A stretch of DNA of 6,401 nt, taken from assembly GCA_021808205.1 (NCBI GenBank), contig JAKBCD010000118.1, forward strand, positions 1 through 6,401, read 5' to 3'. The position numbers were made by a program, and so were the translations under genes. The notes beneath the pieces were generated by a model. It was not told where the DNA came from. It did not search any database and was given only the letters and a program-made list of their open reading frames with translations. This document shows positions 6,149-6,401 of this stretch, piece after piece (positions within the stretch are counted from its first letter, which is position 1; each line of letters opens with the position of its first letter). The stretch is from Pseudomonadota bacterium (lineage in GTDB: Bacteria > Pseudomonadota > Alphaproteobacteria > Acetobacterales > Acetobacteraceae).

Positions 6149-6401
6149 TCAGGACGCGGGCGGTGGCGTGGGCAGGAGCAGATAAAGTGTACCAGGTTGG
6201 CGCATGGAGCCGGCGATTTCCTCGGCATCTGGCCCGGCGCCGAAGAAGACGTCTGCCCGGTCCGGCCCGTGGATGCCGCCGCCGGTGTCTTGCGTGACGG
6301 TGAGAATGTTGATGGCACTGCCGGTAATGGGATCTGTGGTGGAGACGAAGAGCGGGGCGCCCAGTGGGAGGGCGGAACGGTCCACGGCGGTGGAGCGCTC
6401 A
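6149..6401 (-). CDS. mltA: MltA, membrane-bound lytic murein transglycosylase A, C-terminal part only
   Basis: 83 codons plus stop of the C-terminal 3D (double-psi barrel) domain; the N-terminal part is beyond the window. MltA cleaves the glycan strand of peptidoglycan with formation of a 1,6-anhydromuramyl end, normally as an outer-membrane lipoprotein facing the periplasm. The three conserved aspartates that name the 3D domain are visible: VDRSALPLG, QDTGGGIHG and ADVFFG. The last corresponds by spacing to the catalytic Asp308 of E. coli MltA, and the QDTGG aspartate to Asp297. The end of the protein, GTLYLLLP then a short proline-rich tail, is typical. The open frame continues to the window edge, so the GTG at 6385 is an internal valine and not a start. 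kup follows 66 bases downstream in the same direction with no clear terminator between, so co-transcription is possible. Confidence 0.9.
   Translation of the reverse strand, partial: ERSTAVDRSALPLGAPLFVSTTDPITGSAINILTVTQDTGGGIHGPDRADVFFGAGPDAEEIAGSMRQPGTLYLLLPTPPPAS

Noticed and set aside
6149..6385. Separate small gene starting at GTG 6385
   Set aside because: The frame continues upstream to the window edge, and the sequence is the inner part of the MltA 3D domain, so this is a truncated mltA and not a small gene.

Overview
The window looks like an ordinary chromosomal segment of a GC-rich alphaproteobacterium. The order DUF1285 protein, CoA-type Nudix hydrolase, CCA-adding enzyme, and the style of MnmG and MltA, fit that class. 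The family Acetobacteraceae or a relative within Rhodospirillales is my best guess, from recall and not from a search. I see no phage, transposon, CRISPR, toxin-antitoxin or defence genes.

Layout. 1-1507 (minus): mnmG, the tRNA wobble-uridine modification enzyme, open at its C-terminal end where it leaves the window. 1508-1683: divergent promoter region. 1684-3968 (plus): a tight three-gene unit of a DUF1285 protein, a CoA pyrophosphatase-type Nudix hydrolase and cca; the first gap is 18 bases and the second junction is a 4-base ATGA overlap. 3969-4189: a convergent intergenic gap packed with inverted repeats, lower in GC than the genes. 4190-6082 (minus): kup, a potassium uptake transporter. 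6149-6401 (minus): the 3' end of mltA, a lytic transglycosylase, 66 bases upstream of kup and in the same direction.

How the genes relate. mnmG and cca both serve tRNA maturation (wobble-base modification and 3'-CCA addition) and sit in divergent units. The Nudix enzyme probably controls CoA or nucleotide pools, and the DUF1285 protein has no established role. Kup (inner membrane) and MltA (peptidoglycan remodelling at the outer membrane) are envelope functions and may be co-transcribed.

The points most worth a second look are an apparent in-frame loss of roughly 50 residues in the helical part of MnmG, the palindrome block between cca and kup, and the consistent packing of DUF1285 with cca. 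I do not see a convincing new system; these are local oddities in a housekeeping region.
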